DNA of 64,000 nt from Sphingomonas sp. PAMC26645. GTDB lineage: Bacteria; Pseudomonadota; Alphaproteobacteria; Sphingomonadales; Sphingomonadaceae. The notes beneath the pieces are model-generated. The model had not been told where the DNA came from and ran no database searches. It worked only from the letters and a program-made list of their open reading frames with translations. Every line of letters begins with the position of its first letter. The first letter of the stretch is position 1. Of the stretch, positions 15,719-25,925 are shown piece by piece. The position numbers and the translations under genes were made by a program. The DNA is taken from positions 2,393,001 to 2,457,000 of the forward strand of contig NZ_CP039249.1 in NCBI RefSeq assembly GCF_004795835.1. Direction: 5' to 3'.

Positions 15719-17686
15719 CTAAATCAGCCATTCGAAGGCACGCTTCAATCGTGCCGCACCATCGCTGTCGAACGGGCGCCCGTGCGCGAAGATCACCCGG
15801 TCAGGCTCGAGCGCCACGATCGCCTGCACAGCCTTTTTGGCGTCCGCTCCACCTAGTCGTACCGGTAGGCGCAGGTACCGTGCGGTCGTGCCGTGCGTCG
15901 CAGCGGACGCCTGCATCACCATTCGCGTGATGGGCGGAAGCTTTTCAGGATCTAGGTTTTCGATGAGGTCGACGAGAACGAGCGTCTTGGTTGGCCGGTG
16001 GAAGAACCAGACCTCGTTGAAACCGGCACCGCCATGCACGATGCCCTGATCAAGCGTGCCCGACCATTCGGCGGGGGCTGTCTCACCTAGTTCGGCATCG
16101 AACCGGACGGACGATGCACGGACCGGCGCCCGGTCCCGTAGCCCCGGCGCGGCCCAGGTGGTCGCTTCGGGGTAGGCGCGTTGCCAGTCGGCAAGGAAAG
16201 TCCAGTGGGCCACGTTAGGTGCGACGAGATGCCGGACCCGACCAAGCGCCTCGACGGCCTGGGCCAACTCGGTCGAAAAGGGGGTGGGCGAGTGTAACAG
16301 CAAATCGCCGTTCTCGAGCCTAAGGATCGTCATCCGTACAGGTAATGCGAAACCCATCGCATCGATCGGCCCGCTGTCGACGATCCACACACCCTCGGCA
16401 ACTGCTTTTGGGACATCCAGTGGCTGGTAGGTCGCGCGGCGCCGGGCCTCCGCATCGTGCGAGCGTCGGCTGCCGCCTGCCAGTGCCCAGAGGCCTAAGG
16501 CGGCGACGCCAGCAAGGCCAGCCGCACCTATCAGCCGATGGCGTCTGCCCCTCTGCGAAGATTCTTGGTCCGCGAAGAAACGTCGCATATCCGCCAGTAG
16601 GAGTTCGGGCTGCTCGAGTGCAGCAAAATGGCCGCCGGCCTTCATCTCGCTCCAGTTGACGATGTTGTAGGTCTTGCGTGCGTGCGATCGTGGTGGCGGC
16701 GGGAAGACGGGGTCTGGGAAGGCTGCGACGCCGGTCGGCACCTTGATGCGGCTGCCGGCCGGAAATTGGCCCGACCCCTCCAATACGCGACCGCGATACA
16801 TCCAGGTCGATGTGATGAAGGACCCCTCGACAAGGTAAAGCATGATGTTGGTGAGAAGGGTATCCTCGTCGAAGGCTTGCCAAAGATCGGGCCGGCCCTG
16901 TTCGTCGCGCGGCACGTCCGCCCATGCACCGAACTTTTCCAGGATCCAGGCGGCAACGCCGACGGGGCTGTCCGCCATGGCGACCCCGAGCGTCTGCGGA
17001 CGCGTGCCCTGCTCTTGCGAGTAGCCGGTCTCCTCTTTGGCCAGCGTCGCGCGTCGTGCTGCCCAGGCGAGTTCGTCCGGCGTCTTCGGCGATACGTCTG
17101 CAGCCTGGATGAGAACCATGTTGAGGTGCAGCGCGTCGATCGCTTCAGGATGATCGTGCGCCATCCAGCTTCCGATTGCTGCGCCCCAGTCGCCGCCTTG
17201 CACCAGATAGCGAGCATCACCGAACAGTTCGGTCATCAAGCCATGCATGATCTCCCCCGTTCGGCGCGGTCCGATCGGCGCGGCAGGACGCCCGGAGAAG
17301 GCGTAGCCCGGGAGCGAGGGCACGACGACGTCATGGCCGTCAGCCACTAACGGGGCGATCAGCGCTTCGAATTCTATGAACGACCCCGGCCAGCCGTGCA
17401 GCAGGAGCAGCGGTGCGCGTGAACCATCGCCCCGCGCATGAACGAAATGAAGCTTCTGGCCGAGTACTTCGCTGGTGAAGTGGGGTAGAGCATTCAACCG
17501 ACGTTCCTGCGCACGCCAGTCGAACCGTGTACGCCAATAATCCACGAGCCGCTTAAGGTCTGCGAGGCCGACACCCGACTGCCAGCCTCCGGCGTCCGGC
17601 AGCGCCCCCCAGTCGAACGATGCGACTTTGGCGTCGATGCCGGCGAGCCGCTCATCCGGTACTGCAATCGTGAAGGGCTTTGCCAT
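15719..17686 (-). CDS. Epoxide hydrolase fused through a membrane helix to a DUF4336 domain
   Basis: This 655-residue protein joins two families. Residues 1-375 are an alpha/beta-hydrolase with an N-terminal EHN lid (GWQSGVGLADLKRLVDYWRT), oxyanion motif HGWPGS (97-102), nucleophile Asp166 in GGDWGAA and probable catalytic His353 in KAGGHFAALEQPE, so epoxide hydrolase chemistry looks intact. A basic stretch (RGRRHRL) and one hydrophobic helix (about 385-405) follow. Residues about 415-655 match DUF4336, a metallo-beta-lactamase-like family (VAPNVAHWTFLADW, IFAHGRPFDSDGAAR). ATG 17686 has GAGGA seven bases upstream; the frame runs 140 codons further up without a credible start. Such a fusion is unusual. 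Confidence 0.8.
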   Translation of the reverse strand: MAKPFTIAVPDERLAGIDAKVASFDWGALPDAGGWQSGVGLADLKRLVDYWRTRFDWRAQERRLNALPHFTSEVLGQKLHFVHARGDGSRAPLLLLHGWPGSFIEFEALIAPLVADGHDVVVPSLPGYAFSGRPAAPIGPRRTGEIMHGLMTELFGDARYLVQGGDWGAAIGSWMAHDHPEAIDALHLNMVLIQAADVSPKTPDELAWAARRATLAKEETGYSQEQGTRPQTLGVAMADSPVGVAAWILEKFGAWADVPRDEQGRPDLWQAFDEDTLLTNIMLYLVEGSFITSTWMYRGRVLEGSGQFPAGSRIKVPTGVAAFPDPVFPPPPRSHARKTYNIVNWSEMKAGGHFAALEQPELLLADMRRFFADQESSQRGRRHRLIGAAGLAGVAALGLWALAGGSRRSHDAEARRRATYQPLDVPKAVAEGVWIVDSGPIDAMGFALPVRMTILRLENGDLLLHSPTPFSTELAQAVEALGRVRHLVAPNVAHWTFLADWQRAYPEATTWAAPGLRDRAPVRASSVRFDAELGETAPAEWSGTLDQGIVHGGAGFNEVWFFHRPTKTLVLVDLIENLDPEKLPPITRMVMQASAATHGTTARYLRLPVRLGGADAKKAVQAIVALEPDRVIFAHGRPFDSDGAARLKRAFEWLI

Positions 17687-17849
17687 GTCGTGTCCTCGCG
17701 CTCCGAGGCGACGCGCCCCTTCTCGATCGACAACGCGCTCGCGTACGTCGCGTTCAATCGTCCGACAGCCGCGGGCAAAGTCGCGAGACTGAGGAGGTTG
17801 CGTCAACGTCCGCGCGGCAAGGTCGCCAACGGAGCTCGATCGCTTCGCA

Positions 17850-18242
17850 TCAAGCCATGACAAGCTCGATGTTCGGATGATCGCTGAAGATCTCGATGAC
17901 GATCTCGAAATAGGTTTGCCCGGTGCCACGGTCGAGCGCGTCCAGTTGGCGACCAATCGCAGCCACGTCGAAGCCAGCCGGTCGCTGCAACTTTCTGGCG
18001 AGGAACGCCCGGGTCGTCTCGATACCGAGCGCCGTCCTGCTGGCCGCAACGTCCTGCCAGACGATACGAACCCGTTCCCGCCCCTCGATCGCGCCGTAGC
18101 CGCCATAAAGCAGATCGTTCAGCGCATCGAGACTTTCGCCCAATTGCCAATCTTCCTTTGACATAAACACCCGGTTGATCTCGGCGTAGAAGGTCGGGAT
18201 ATCGCCGATATTCCGCCCAATGATGGTCAACGTCTTCATCAA
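17850..18242 (-). CDS. Barstar-family (ribonuclease inhibitor-like) protein
   Basis: This 130-residue cytoplasmic protein begins MKTLTIIGRNIGDIPTFYAEI and carries the barstar core WQLGESLDALNDLLYGGYG followed by an acidic/aromatic strand and an ending FEIVIEIFSDHPNIELV. Barstar binds and blocks secreted barnase-type RNases. No barnase-like or other toxin gene lies nearby, so the partner is elsewhere, absent, or not an RNase. It sits between an MpaB-family gene (61 bases upstream) and the epoxide hydrolase fusion (163 bases downstream), all on the minus strand. Confidence 0.7.
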   Translation of the reverse strand: MMKTLTIIGRNIGDIPTFYAEINRVFMSKEDWQLGESLDALNDLLYGGYGAIEGRERVRIVWQDVAASRTALGIETTRAFLARKLQRPAGFDVAAIGRQLDALDRGTGQTYFEIVIEIFSDHPNIELVMA

Positions 18243-18303
18243 ATCACTCCCGGACCATGCCGTCGATGGGTAGCAACGAGCTTCGCCTTCTGCGCCTCCC
18301 GCT

Positions 18304-19230
18304 TCAGTTGCCGTCGAAGGCCCAGCGCAACGTTTTCGCCATCTGTCGCGTACCGGACCGAACGACGGGTCTCATGAATACCGGCGACGCATGCAGGCCA
18401 TGCATCCGACGTGCCCAGCTCGGGAGAAGGTCCACCGCCGCCTGGGCGATGGTTCGTTGAAGCGGTATTGCCAGCGGATTGCCCGGCGTCTGATCCAGCA
18501 CCAACCGCGCGACCTCGCGCGTGCGACCGTCTGCGATCAACGCCGGTTGCATATCACGAAGCGCCTGATTCGTGCCCGCACGGTTCCGCGGGAGGGCGTC
18601 AGCACCCAATGCTGAACCTATGCTCGCGAACTCGGCGTAGTAAAGATCCTCCTGCGCAAGCGTCAGCCGGCGATCTCCGTAGTGTTGCCACGCCGCCAGG
18701 AAGGACCACGCCTCGGATACATGGACCCACGCCAATAAACTGGGGTCGTCGGCACGGTAGGGCGTACCGTTGGGAAGCGCGCCGCCGATGTGCGAATGGA
18801 CCGCGCGGACTCGCGCTATTGCCGCCTCTGCCTCCGCGCGCTCGCCATATGTGGTCGCAGCGATGAATCGGGCAGTGCGCCGCAGCCTGCCGAGCATATC
18901 GGTTCGGAAGTTCGAATGGTCCCAAACCCCGGCTAGAACGGCTGGATGCAGCATCTGGAGCAGCAACGCGGACACGCCGCCCACCATCATGCTGACAACG
19001 TCGCCATGCACACGCCAGATCATGGAGTCGGGCGGAAACAGTGCAGTATCGCTCCGCTTCACCGGCTCCTCGCCACGAGCCTGGTCATTGAACAGAGTCC
19101 GCACTTGTCGCACGATGCCGGTCTTGGTCTGGTCGCGGATCGATAGCAGGCTGTCGTTCATGCCGTCACGAACGCCCGAGCCCGTATTTAGCAACGGCGG
19201 ATCGGTCATCGACATGCTGAGACCTGTCAT
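18304..19230 (-). CDS. MpaB/DUF2236 family oxygenase-like protein
   Basis: This 308-residue protein has the DUF2236 pattern: SMIWRVHGDVVSMMVGGVSALLLQMLHPAVLAGVWDHS, then FIAATTYGERAEAEAAI, VRAVHSHIGG and ADDPSLLAWVHVSEAW. Family members include latex-clearing rubber oxygenase (haem b) and MpaB-type oxygenases; the conserved His residues fit haem binding. ATG 19230 has AGGA eight bases upstream and is preferred to a longer frame from 19431, which would overlap the divergent small gene. The substrate is unknown. Confidence 0.8.
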   Translation of the reverse strand: MTGLSMSMTDPPLLNTGSGVRDGMNDSLLSIRDQTKTGIVRQVRTLFNDQARGEEPVKRSDTALFPPDSMIWRVHGDVVSMMVGGVSALLLQMLHPAVLAGVWDHSNFRTDMLGRLRRTARFIAATTYGERAEAEAAIARVRAVHSHIGGALPNGTPYRADDPSLLAWVHVSEAWSFLAAWQHYGDRRLTLAQEDLYYAEFASIGSALGADALPRNRAGTNQALRDMQPALIADGRTREVARLVLDQTPGNPLAIPLQRTIAQAAVDLLPSWARRMHGLHASPVFMRPVVRSGTRQMAKTLRWAFDGN

Positions 19231-19282
19231 AGATGCCGTCCTATATTGACGGCCCCTGCCATCTGAGACCATCGCGTTGCCC

Positions 19283-19495
19283 ATGACAAAGAGCAAGGGA
19301 CGCACCGGCGCGCATGCACGCGCCAATATCCAGCCTGCACCGACAGCGACCGAGCTTGATGCAGCCAAGCGAGAGGTCACGCAGATCGAGGGGCGACTGG
19401 TCGGCCTCGCTGCCGGGCATCCTTCGGTCAAGATCTGGAAGGCGCGTCTTCGTGTAGCTCAAGCCGTGATCGCCCGCGCCCCGCGCGACGGTTAG
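19283..19495 (+). CDS. Small basic hypothetical protein, 70 aa
   Basis: The frame from ATG 19283 reads TKSKGRTGAHARANIQ, then a helical, coiled-coil-like part (ELDAAKREVTQIEGRLVGL) and an amphipathic end. The composition (Lys, Glu, Gln, Ala) looks more like a protein than the opposite-strand frames. There is no strong Shine-Dalgarno. It is divergent from the MpaB gene with 52 bases between starts. No family was recognised. Confidence 0.4.
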   Translation: MTKSKGRTGAHARANIQPAPTATELDAAKREVTQIEGRLVGLAAGHPSVKIWKARLRVAQAVIARAPRDG

Positions 19496-19626
19496 GCGCT
19501 GCGACTGCGGTGTCTGACGGAGTCAGCTTCGGTGGACGGACGCTGTAGCGACGCGGGCGCTATCAACCCCTTGAACTCGCTCAAGGAGCCAGCGAAGATC
19601 GGGCATCAGCACCGGGAGCGTCCTCT

Positions 19627-21516
19627 ATGCGTCGTCGAACTTTCATTGCCGCCTTGCCAGGGGCCGCATTGCTGCCGGGCATCGGTATGGCACAAGGCGG
19701 TCAGGCCGGACCCGGCGTTCCGGGCAAGCAGGGGGCACCGGGGCCCGGACAAGGTGGTGCGCCGCAGCCAACGACGGTAACTCTTCCGCCGCGCTGGGTT
19801 GCGGGGGAAGACCGTTTCCTTCGTCCCGACGTGGCGGCGGGGGATCGCCCGGTCGGCGCCAGTTTCGCCTCGCGCACCGCAGCCTATGGCCTCAACGGCG
19901 CTGCGGGGACTGCGCATCCGCTAGCGACACAGGCGGGGATCGACATTCTGCGGCGAGGCGGATCGGCGGTCGACGCCGCGATCGCGATCAACGCGTGTCT
20001 CGGTTTCCTGGAGCCGACATCGAGCGGCATCGGTGGCGACGCCTATGCGATGATCTGGGATCCGAAGCAGCGCAAGGTCGTCGGGCTCGCGGGGTCGGGC
20101 GCGTCGCCAAGGGGCCTGAGCCTGGAAACGGTGCGGTCGCGCGCGCGGGGCGGGGCGCTGCCGCCGCTGGGTGCGGTGTCGGTATCGGTGCCGGGTGCAG
20201 TGGATGCCTGGTGGACGATGCACCAACGCTATGGCCGGCTGCCTTGGGCGCAGTTGTTCGAGCCGGCGATCGCGCATGCCGAGGCGGGCGCGCCGGTGCC
20301 GGACATCATCGCCTATTACATCCGCCGCAGCATGGCGGCATTCCGCCGGCCGGGTAACGGCATCGAGGAAACTGCGAACGCCCTCAGGACCTATGGCTTA
20401 GCCGACGGCAAGGGCCCGGCGATCGGGCAGGTGTTCCGCAATCCCGATCTTGCCCGCACCTATCGCGCGATCGCAGCGGGCGGACGCGATGCGTTCTATT
20501 CCGGCGAGATCGCGCGCGTCGTCGATCGCTACTTCAAGCGGATCGGCGGCTGGCTGCGTTTCGAGGATCTGGCCGCGCACCGCTCGGAATGGATCGAGCC
20601 ACATAAGACGGGGTATCGCGGCGTGGACGTGCATGCGCTCGGTGCCAACACGCAGGGCATCGCGACGCTGCAGATGCTGAACATCCTCGAGACCTTCGAC
20701 CTCGGCGACGCGGGCTTCCAGTCGCCGCTGGCGATCCATCTGCAGGCGGAAGCCAAGCGGCTCGCCTATGAAGACCGTGCGCGCTTCTACGCCGACCCGC
20801 ATTTCAGCAAAGTCCCGGTCGAGTGGCTGATCTCCAAGGACTACGCCCGCGAGCGCGCGAAACTGATCCGCCGCGACCGGATCCTCGACCCCGTTCACCC
20901 CGGCCAAGCGCCCAGCCACGGCGACACCACCTATTTCAGCTGCGCCGACAAGGACGGCATGATGGCGTCGATGATCCAGTCGAACTTCCGCGGCATGGGG
21001 TCGGGACTGGTCGCCGATGGTCTCGGCTTCATGTTCCAGGATCGCGGCCAACTGTTCAGCCTCAGGGACGGTCACCCGAACATCTACGCGCCCGGCAAGC
21101 GGCCGTTCCAGACGATCATCCCCGGTTTCGCCACGCGCAGCGGCGATCCCTGGATGAGCTTCGGCGTGATGGGCGGCGACATGCAACCGCAGGGGCAGAC
21201 GCAGATCATCGTCAACCGCGTCGACTATGGCCTCGAGATCCAGTCGGCGGGCGATGCGCCGCGATGGCACCATGAGGGCTCGTCGCAATCGATGGGGGAG
21301 GACAGCGCCGGGCTGGGACCGCGTGGACTGTTGCGGCTGGAATCGGGTGTGCCTGCTGCCACGAAGCAGCGTCTGGCCGACATCGGCTGGACGATCGGTG
21401 AGCCCGACGGGGGCTTCGGCCGCTACGAATGCGTCGAGCACCGCATGGACGGTGACACGCGCGTTTATGCCGCCGCGAGCGAGATGCGCGCGGACGGCTG
21501 CGCTCTGGCCTATTAA
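19627..21516 (+). CDS. Secreted gamma-glutamyltransferase-family protein
   Basis: This 629-residue Ntn-hydrolase has a Tat-like signal (MRRRTFIAALPGAALLPG), then an unusual Gly/Pro/Gln-rich stretch at residues 23-47 with collagen-like Gly-X-Y spacing. The GGT fold follows: ATQAGIDILRRGGSAVDAAIA and EPTSSGIGGDAY. The autoprocessing/nucleophile Thr is Thr434 in SHGDTTYFSCAD, which would split the precursor into large and small subunits. The family cleaves gamma-glutamyl bonds (glutathione) or acylates cephalosporin-like amides. The acetamidase gene follows ten bases later, and a secreted serine hydrolase is convergent, so periplasmic amide or peptide breakdown is the likely theme. Confidence 0.87.
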   Translation: MRRRTFIAALPGAALLPGIGMAQGGQAGPGVPGKQGAPGPGQGGAPQPTTVTLPPRWVAGEDRFLRPDVAAGDRPVGASFASRTAAYGLNGAAGTAHPLATQAGIDILRRGGSAVDAAIAINACLGFLEPTSSGIGGDAYAMIWDPKQRKVVGLAGSGASPRGLSLETVRSRARGGALPPLGAVSVSVPGAVDAWWTMHQRYGRLPWAQLFEPAIAHAEAGAPVPDIIAYYIRRSMAAFRRPGNGIEETANALRTYGLADGKGPAIGQVFRNPDLARTYRAIAAGGRDAFYSGEIARVVDRYFKRIGGWLRFEDLAAHRSEWIEPHKTGYRGVDVHALGANTQGIATLQMLNILETFDLGDAGFQSPLAIHLQAEAKRLAYEDRARFYADPHFSKVPVEWLISKDYARERAKLIRRDRILDPVHPGQAPSHGDTTYFSCADKDGMMASMIQSNFRGMGSGLVADGLGFMFQDRGQLFSLRDGHPNIYAPGKRPFQTIIPGFATRSGDPWMSFGVMGGDMQPQGQTQIIVNRVDYGLEIQSAGDAPRWHHEGSSQSMGEDSAGLGPRGLLRLESGVPAATKQRLADIGWTIGEPDGGFGRYECVEHRMDGDTRVYAAASEMRADGCALAY

Positions 21517-21526
21517 GGGGATGACG

Positions 21527-22540
21527 ATGCGCTACCTGATCCTTGCCGCTCTGGCTTCCGTGGCGATGCCCGCGGGCGCCGCGACCTACGAACTGAAGGC
21601 GACGCCGCAGACGGTCGCCTGGGGGCATTACGATGCCACCGACAAGCCGGTGCTGACGATCCGGTCGGGCGACACGGTGGTGATCCACACATTGCTGACC
21701 AACAGCCCGGCGGGCCTCGAAAAGGCCGGCGTCGCGCCCGCGCAGATCGAACCGGCGCTGCGTGCAGTCTATGACGGCGTCTCAGCCAGCGCGCGCGGCC
21801 CCGGCGGCCATATCCTGACGGGACCGATCGCGATCACCGGCGCGGAACCCGGCGATATGCTGGAAGTGCGCATCCGGAGAGTCGATCTGGCGATACCCTA
21901 TGCCTATAACGCGTTCCGGTACGGGGCGGGGTTCCTGACCGACGATTTTCCCTATGCGCGGATGAAGATCGTGCCGCTGGACGCGAAGCGCATGGTGGGC
22001 CTGTTCGCGCCCGGCGTCGAAGTGCCGCTGGCACCGTTCTTCGGCAGCATGGGGGTCGCGCCGCCGCCTGCGTTCGGACGCTACGACAGCGCGCCGCCGA
22101 CGATCAACGGCGGCAACATGGATGACAAGGCGCTCGTCGCCGGGACGACCTTGTTCCTTCCCGTCTACGCCCCCGGCGCGCTGTTCCAGGTCGGCGACGG
22201 CCATGCCGCGCAGGGTAATGGCGAGGTCGATATCACCGCTCTCGAGACCTCGTTGACCGGGACGTTCGAGTTCGTGTTGCACAAGAGGGCGGCGATCACC
22301 TATCCGCGCGCCGAGACACCCAAGGCCTATATCGCGATGGGCTTCGACGACGATCTCAGCCATGCGACCCGCAAGGCGCTGCGCAACATGATCGATTTCC
22401 TCGTCGCGGAAAAAGGCATGACGCGCGACGATGCGTACATGCTGATCAGCGTCGCGGGCGATGTCGAAATCACCGAGCTCGTCGACCGCAACAAGGGCGT
22501 CCACGTCGTCTTGCCCAAGGCGGTGTTCACGAAACGCTAG
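21527..22540 (+). CDS. Secreted acetamidase/formamidase family protein
   Basis: This 337-residue protein has a signal peptide (RYLILAALASVAMPAGA) and the FmdA/AmdA fold: TPQTVAWGHYDATDKPVLTIRSGDTVVIHTL, GPGGHILTGPIAITGAEPGDMLEVRI, a GRYDSAPPTINGGNMDDK segment and VGDGHAAQGNGEVDITALET with the conserved acidic residues. ATG 21527 fits AAGGGG at 21515-21520 better than ATG 21521. Enzymes of this family release ammonia from short amides. Export and tight linkage to the gamma-glutamyltransferase suggest periplasmic amide scavenging. Confidence 0.85.
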   Translation: MRYLILAALASVAMPAGAATYELKATPQTVAWGHYDATDKPVLTIRSGDTVVIHTLLTNSPAGLEKAGVAPAQIEPALRAVYDGVSASARGPGGHILTGPIAITGAEPGDMLEVRIRRVDLAIPYAYNAFRYGAGFLTDDFPYARMKIVPLDAKRMVGLFAPGVEVPLAPFFGSMGVAPPPAFGRYDSAPPTINGGNMDDKALVAGTTLFLPVYAPGALFQVGDGHAAQGNGEVDITALETSLTGTFEFVLHKRAAITYPRAETPKAYIAMGFDDDLSHATRKALRNMIDFLVAEKGMTRDDAYMLISVAGDVEITELVDRNKGVHVVLPKAVFTKR

Positions 22541-22568
22541 ATGTCGCGGCGGACTCTGCCTGGGAAGC

Positions 22569-23924
22569 TCACGGTAACGCCGCGGCGACGTCGGCGGCGA
22601 AGCGCGCGACGTCGAACCGCGCAGCACCGGGATCCTCGCCGCGCCTGACTATCACGAGCTGCCGGGACGGGATCACCATCACATACTGGCCCCGGTTGCC
22701 TTGCGCGGCGTAGCTGCCCTCGGGCAAACCCTGCTTGGGCCCGAACAGCCACATCGTTGCGCCATAGCCTGGTCCGCTCAACGGCTGCGGTCCACTCGGC
22801 GTCGTCATGGTGCGCATCCAGCCTGTCGGCAGCAGGCGCTTGCCCTGCCAGACGCCGTCCTGCGACCAGAACAATCCCAGCCTCGCTAGGTCGCGCGCGG
22901 TCGACCAGACCTGGCTGGAGAGGATGTAATTGCCGTGCCAGTCGGTCTCGGCAACGGTATGCGCCATGCCGAGAGGGCCGAACAGGCTGCCCGGCAATGC
23001 CCGGTACCGCGCCTCTCCGATCGCGTTTCGGGTGGCATAGATCGCGAGCAGGATATCGGTGTTGGCGTAGCGGAAGCGCGTGCCGGGCAGCGCTTCCAAC
23101 GGCCATGCCACCGCCTGTTCGTCCACCGTGGTACCGCCGAAATAAATGGCATCGGTGCGATTGCCGGCGGTGTCGCTGTGCAGGCCGGATGCCATGCGGA
23201 GAAGATTGTCGAGCGTGATGGCATGACGCGGATCGCCGGCCTTCCATTGCGGCACGGCGGCGGGGGCCTTCAACGCGCCTGCGTTGTTCAGGCCGATGAG
23301 CGTGCCGGCGATCGACTTGCCGACCGACCAGGTTCGATTGGACACGAACGGCCCGAAACCGGGGCCATATTGCTCGGCAAGAACTTCGCCGTCCTTCACA
23401 ACGATTACGCCGACCGTCTTGGTGCCGACGCCATAGCCGGTCCCGAATGCCTGGCCGACGGCGCCGGTCAGCGTGGCCGACGGACGCGGTGCGATGCCGG
23501 CGTCACCTAGCGGCCAGCGACGAGGATCGGCTGCTCTAATCGACGGTGCCGCCGTCGACTTGCGGCTAGATGGTGCCGTGCTGCCGATCGGCAACGTCAC
23601 GCAACCATGCCCGCTAGTCCACTCCGCGCGTCTCGGAGGTAGCTTTGGATCGAACCCTACGGAGACGGATTGGCGGGCGCGGTCGACGTTCGCCGTGAGC
23701 CTCAGCACGATCTTCTCATAGTCCGGGTAGATGCCGGCCAACTCATCGGCATCGATCTGCTCCGGCGTGCGGCCTGCATTGAAGATGCCTGAGCAATAGA
23801 ACGCCGCCTTGTAACCGGCCGCGACGGCGCGTTGGTATGTTCCTGCCGAGGGTTGTGCGACGATCTGTGCACTGGCGGGAACTGACGCGAGGAGGGCGAG
23901 ACCGGCCGCTTTTAGTATCTGCAT
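22569..23924 (-). CDS. Secreted serine hydrolase (beta-lactamase/penicillin-binding fold)
   Basis: This 451-residue protein has a signal peptide (MQILKAAGLALLASVPASAQ). The class C beta-lactamase-like domain shows SVGK (Ser nucleophile and Lys) in NRTWSVGKSIAG, Tyr-Ala-Asn in FRYANTDIL as the second motif, and a C-terminal AAQGNRGQYVMVIPS in place of KTG. This set is typical of esterase or D-aminopeptidase-like members and not of dedicated beta-lactamases. A linker of about 80 residues precedes the domain. It converges with the acetamidase gene. Confidence 0.85.
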   Translation of the reverse strand: MQILKAAGLALLASVPASAQIVAQPSAGTYQRAVAAGYKAAFYCSGIFNAGRTPEQIDADELAGIYPDYEKIVLRLTANVDRARQSVSVGFDPKLPPRRAEWTSGHGCVTLPIGSTAPSSRKSTAAPSIRAADPRRWPLGDAGIAPRPSATLTGAVGQAFGTGYGVGTKTVGVIVVKDGEVLAEQYGPGFGPFVSNRTWSVGKSIAGTLIGLNNAGALKAPAAVPQWKAGDPRHAITLDNLLRMASGLHSDTAGNRTDAIYFGGTTVDEQAVAWPLEALPGTRFRYANTDILLAIYATRNAIGEARYRALPGSLFGPLGMAHTVAETDWHGNYILSSQVWSTARDLARLGLFWSQDGVWQGKRLLPTGWMRTMTTPSGPQPLSGPGYGATMWLFGPKQGLPEGSYAAQGNRGQYVMVIPSRQLVIVRRGEDPGAARFDVARFAADVAAALP

Positions 23925-24014
23925 GATCGCATTCTTCCATCACGCAACCAGATCGGCAATCCGTTTCTCTGCCATGCGTGTGAGGGGAGCGGCACGGTCT
24001 GGCGCATGCAGGGC

Positions 24015-24051
24015 GGGCCTTCACGGCAGCGATGACTTGCCGTGAAGGCCC
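24015..24051 (-). terminator. Strong hairpin after the SDR/aldo-keto reductase operon
   Basis: GGGCCTTCACGGCA and TGCCGTGAAGGCCC are perfect 14-base arms with a 9-base loop, placed 12 bases past the stop of the minus-strand SDR gene. No T-run follows in the direction of transcription, so it may act as a mRNA-stabilising or Rho-assisted terminator. Confidence 0.6.
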
Positions 24052-24063
24052 CCCAGCAGGCAA

Positions 24064-24893
24064 CTAGTCCCGCATGAACTCCGCGAAGGCATCGCGCCAA
24101 TCCTCATGCCAGCGCGACAGGGCGGGGCGGTTTTCGATCAGGTCCCCCGCCGCCCACGCTATGCGCTTCGCATCCTGTTCGGAAGTCGTCTCGTTGTCCG
24201 GGCACAAGATGTAGAAGTCGCCCGCTGCCACGCGGTCCATCATCAGCGCCACGACCTGTTCGGCTGTCCACGCGCCGGGCGGTTTCTCGGCCAGTCGACC
24301 ACCCGTCATTCCGGTCCAGGTGAAGCCGGGCACGAGCAGATGGGCACTGACCCGGCTTCCGGACCGTTCGCGCAAGCTGTGGGCGAGGCCTTCGGTCAGC
24401 GCTTTCACCCCAGCCTTGCTGACGTTGTAGGCGGTGTTGCCGGGCGGCTGCGTGATGCCCTGTTTGGAGCCGGTGTTGATGACGAGGGCAGGGGCCTCGC
24501 CTTCGACCATGCCCGGGACGAAGGCCTGGACGCCGTGGATCACGCCCATCAGGTTGACGCCGAGCACCTCGTCCCACTTTGATGGGTCGGCAAACACATC
24601 ACCGCCCCCGCCAATGCCGGCGTTGTTCATCAGCACCGAGACGGGACCGTGACGGTCGACCACCTCCTTTGCCAGCGCGGCCATCGCGGTACGATCCGCG
24701 ACGTCGGCGGGCAGCGCAACCGCGCCGTTCATCGAGGCTGCGGCCTGCTCTAGCGCCTCACCGGGACGGTCGACCAGAACCACCCGCATGCCCGCGTCCG
24801 CAAAGGCGCGAGCAGCGGCCCGTCCAATGCCGCCGGCCGCACCCGTGACGACCGCGAGCCTGCCCGGCGCGATCGCCGCGAAAGATGGCACGC

Positions 24894-24897
<4 letters not shown>
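24064..24897 (-). CDS. SDR family oxidoreductase
   Basis: This 277-residue classical short-chain dehydrogenase has the cofactor motif [12 protein letters not shown] (LMNNAGIGG), an INTGS active-site Ser and the Tyr-x-x-x-Lys pair in TAYNVSKAG. Asp at the end of beta-2 (LVDRPGE) suggests NAD over NADP. The C-terminus ([19 protein letters not shown] and [13 protein letters not shown]) is longer than usual and resembles SDRs acting on lipophilic alcohols. It starts at GTG overlapping the aldo/keto reductase stop by four bases, so both enzymes are made together. Confidence 0.9.
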
Positions 24898-25880
<983 letters not shown>

Positions 25881-25925
25881 CAGATCAGTCCTTGTTGGCG
25901 GGCAATATGATTGGCGGTCGAAGGG

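Noticed and set aside
17850..18242. Toxin-antitoxin module around the barstar-like gene
   Set aside because: No barnase, colicin or other toxin-like frame is found in the 3 kb on either side.
24015..24051. Palindrome as an operator
   Set aside because: A 14-base stem directly after the stop of an operon and far from any start fits a transcript-end hairpin better.
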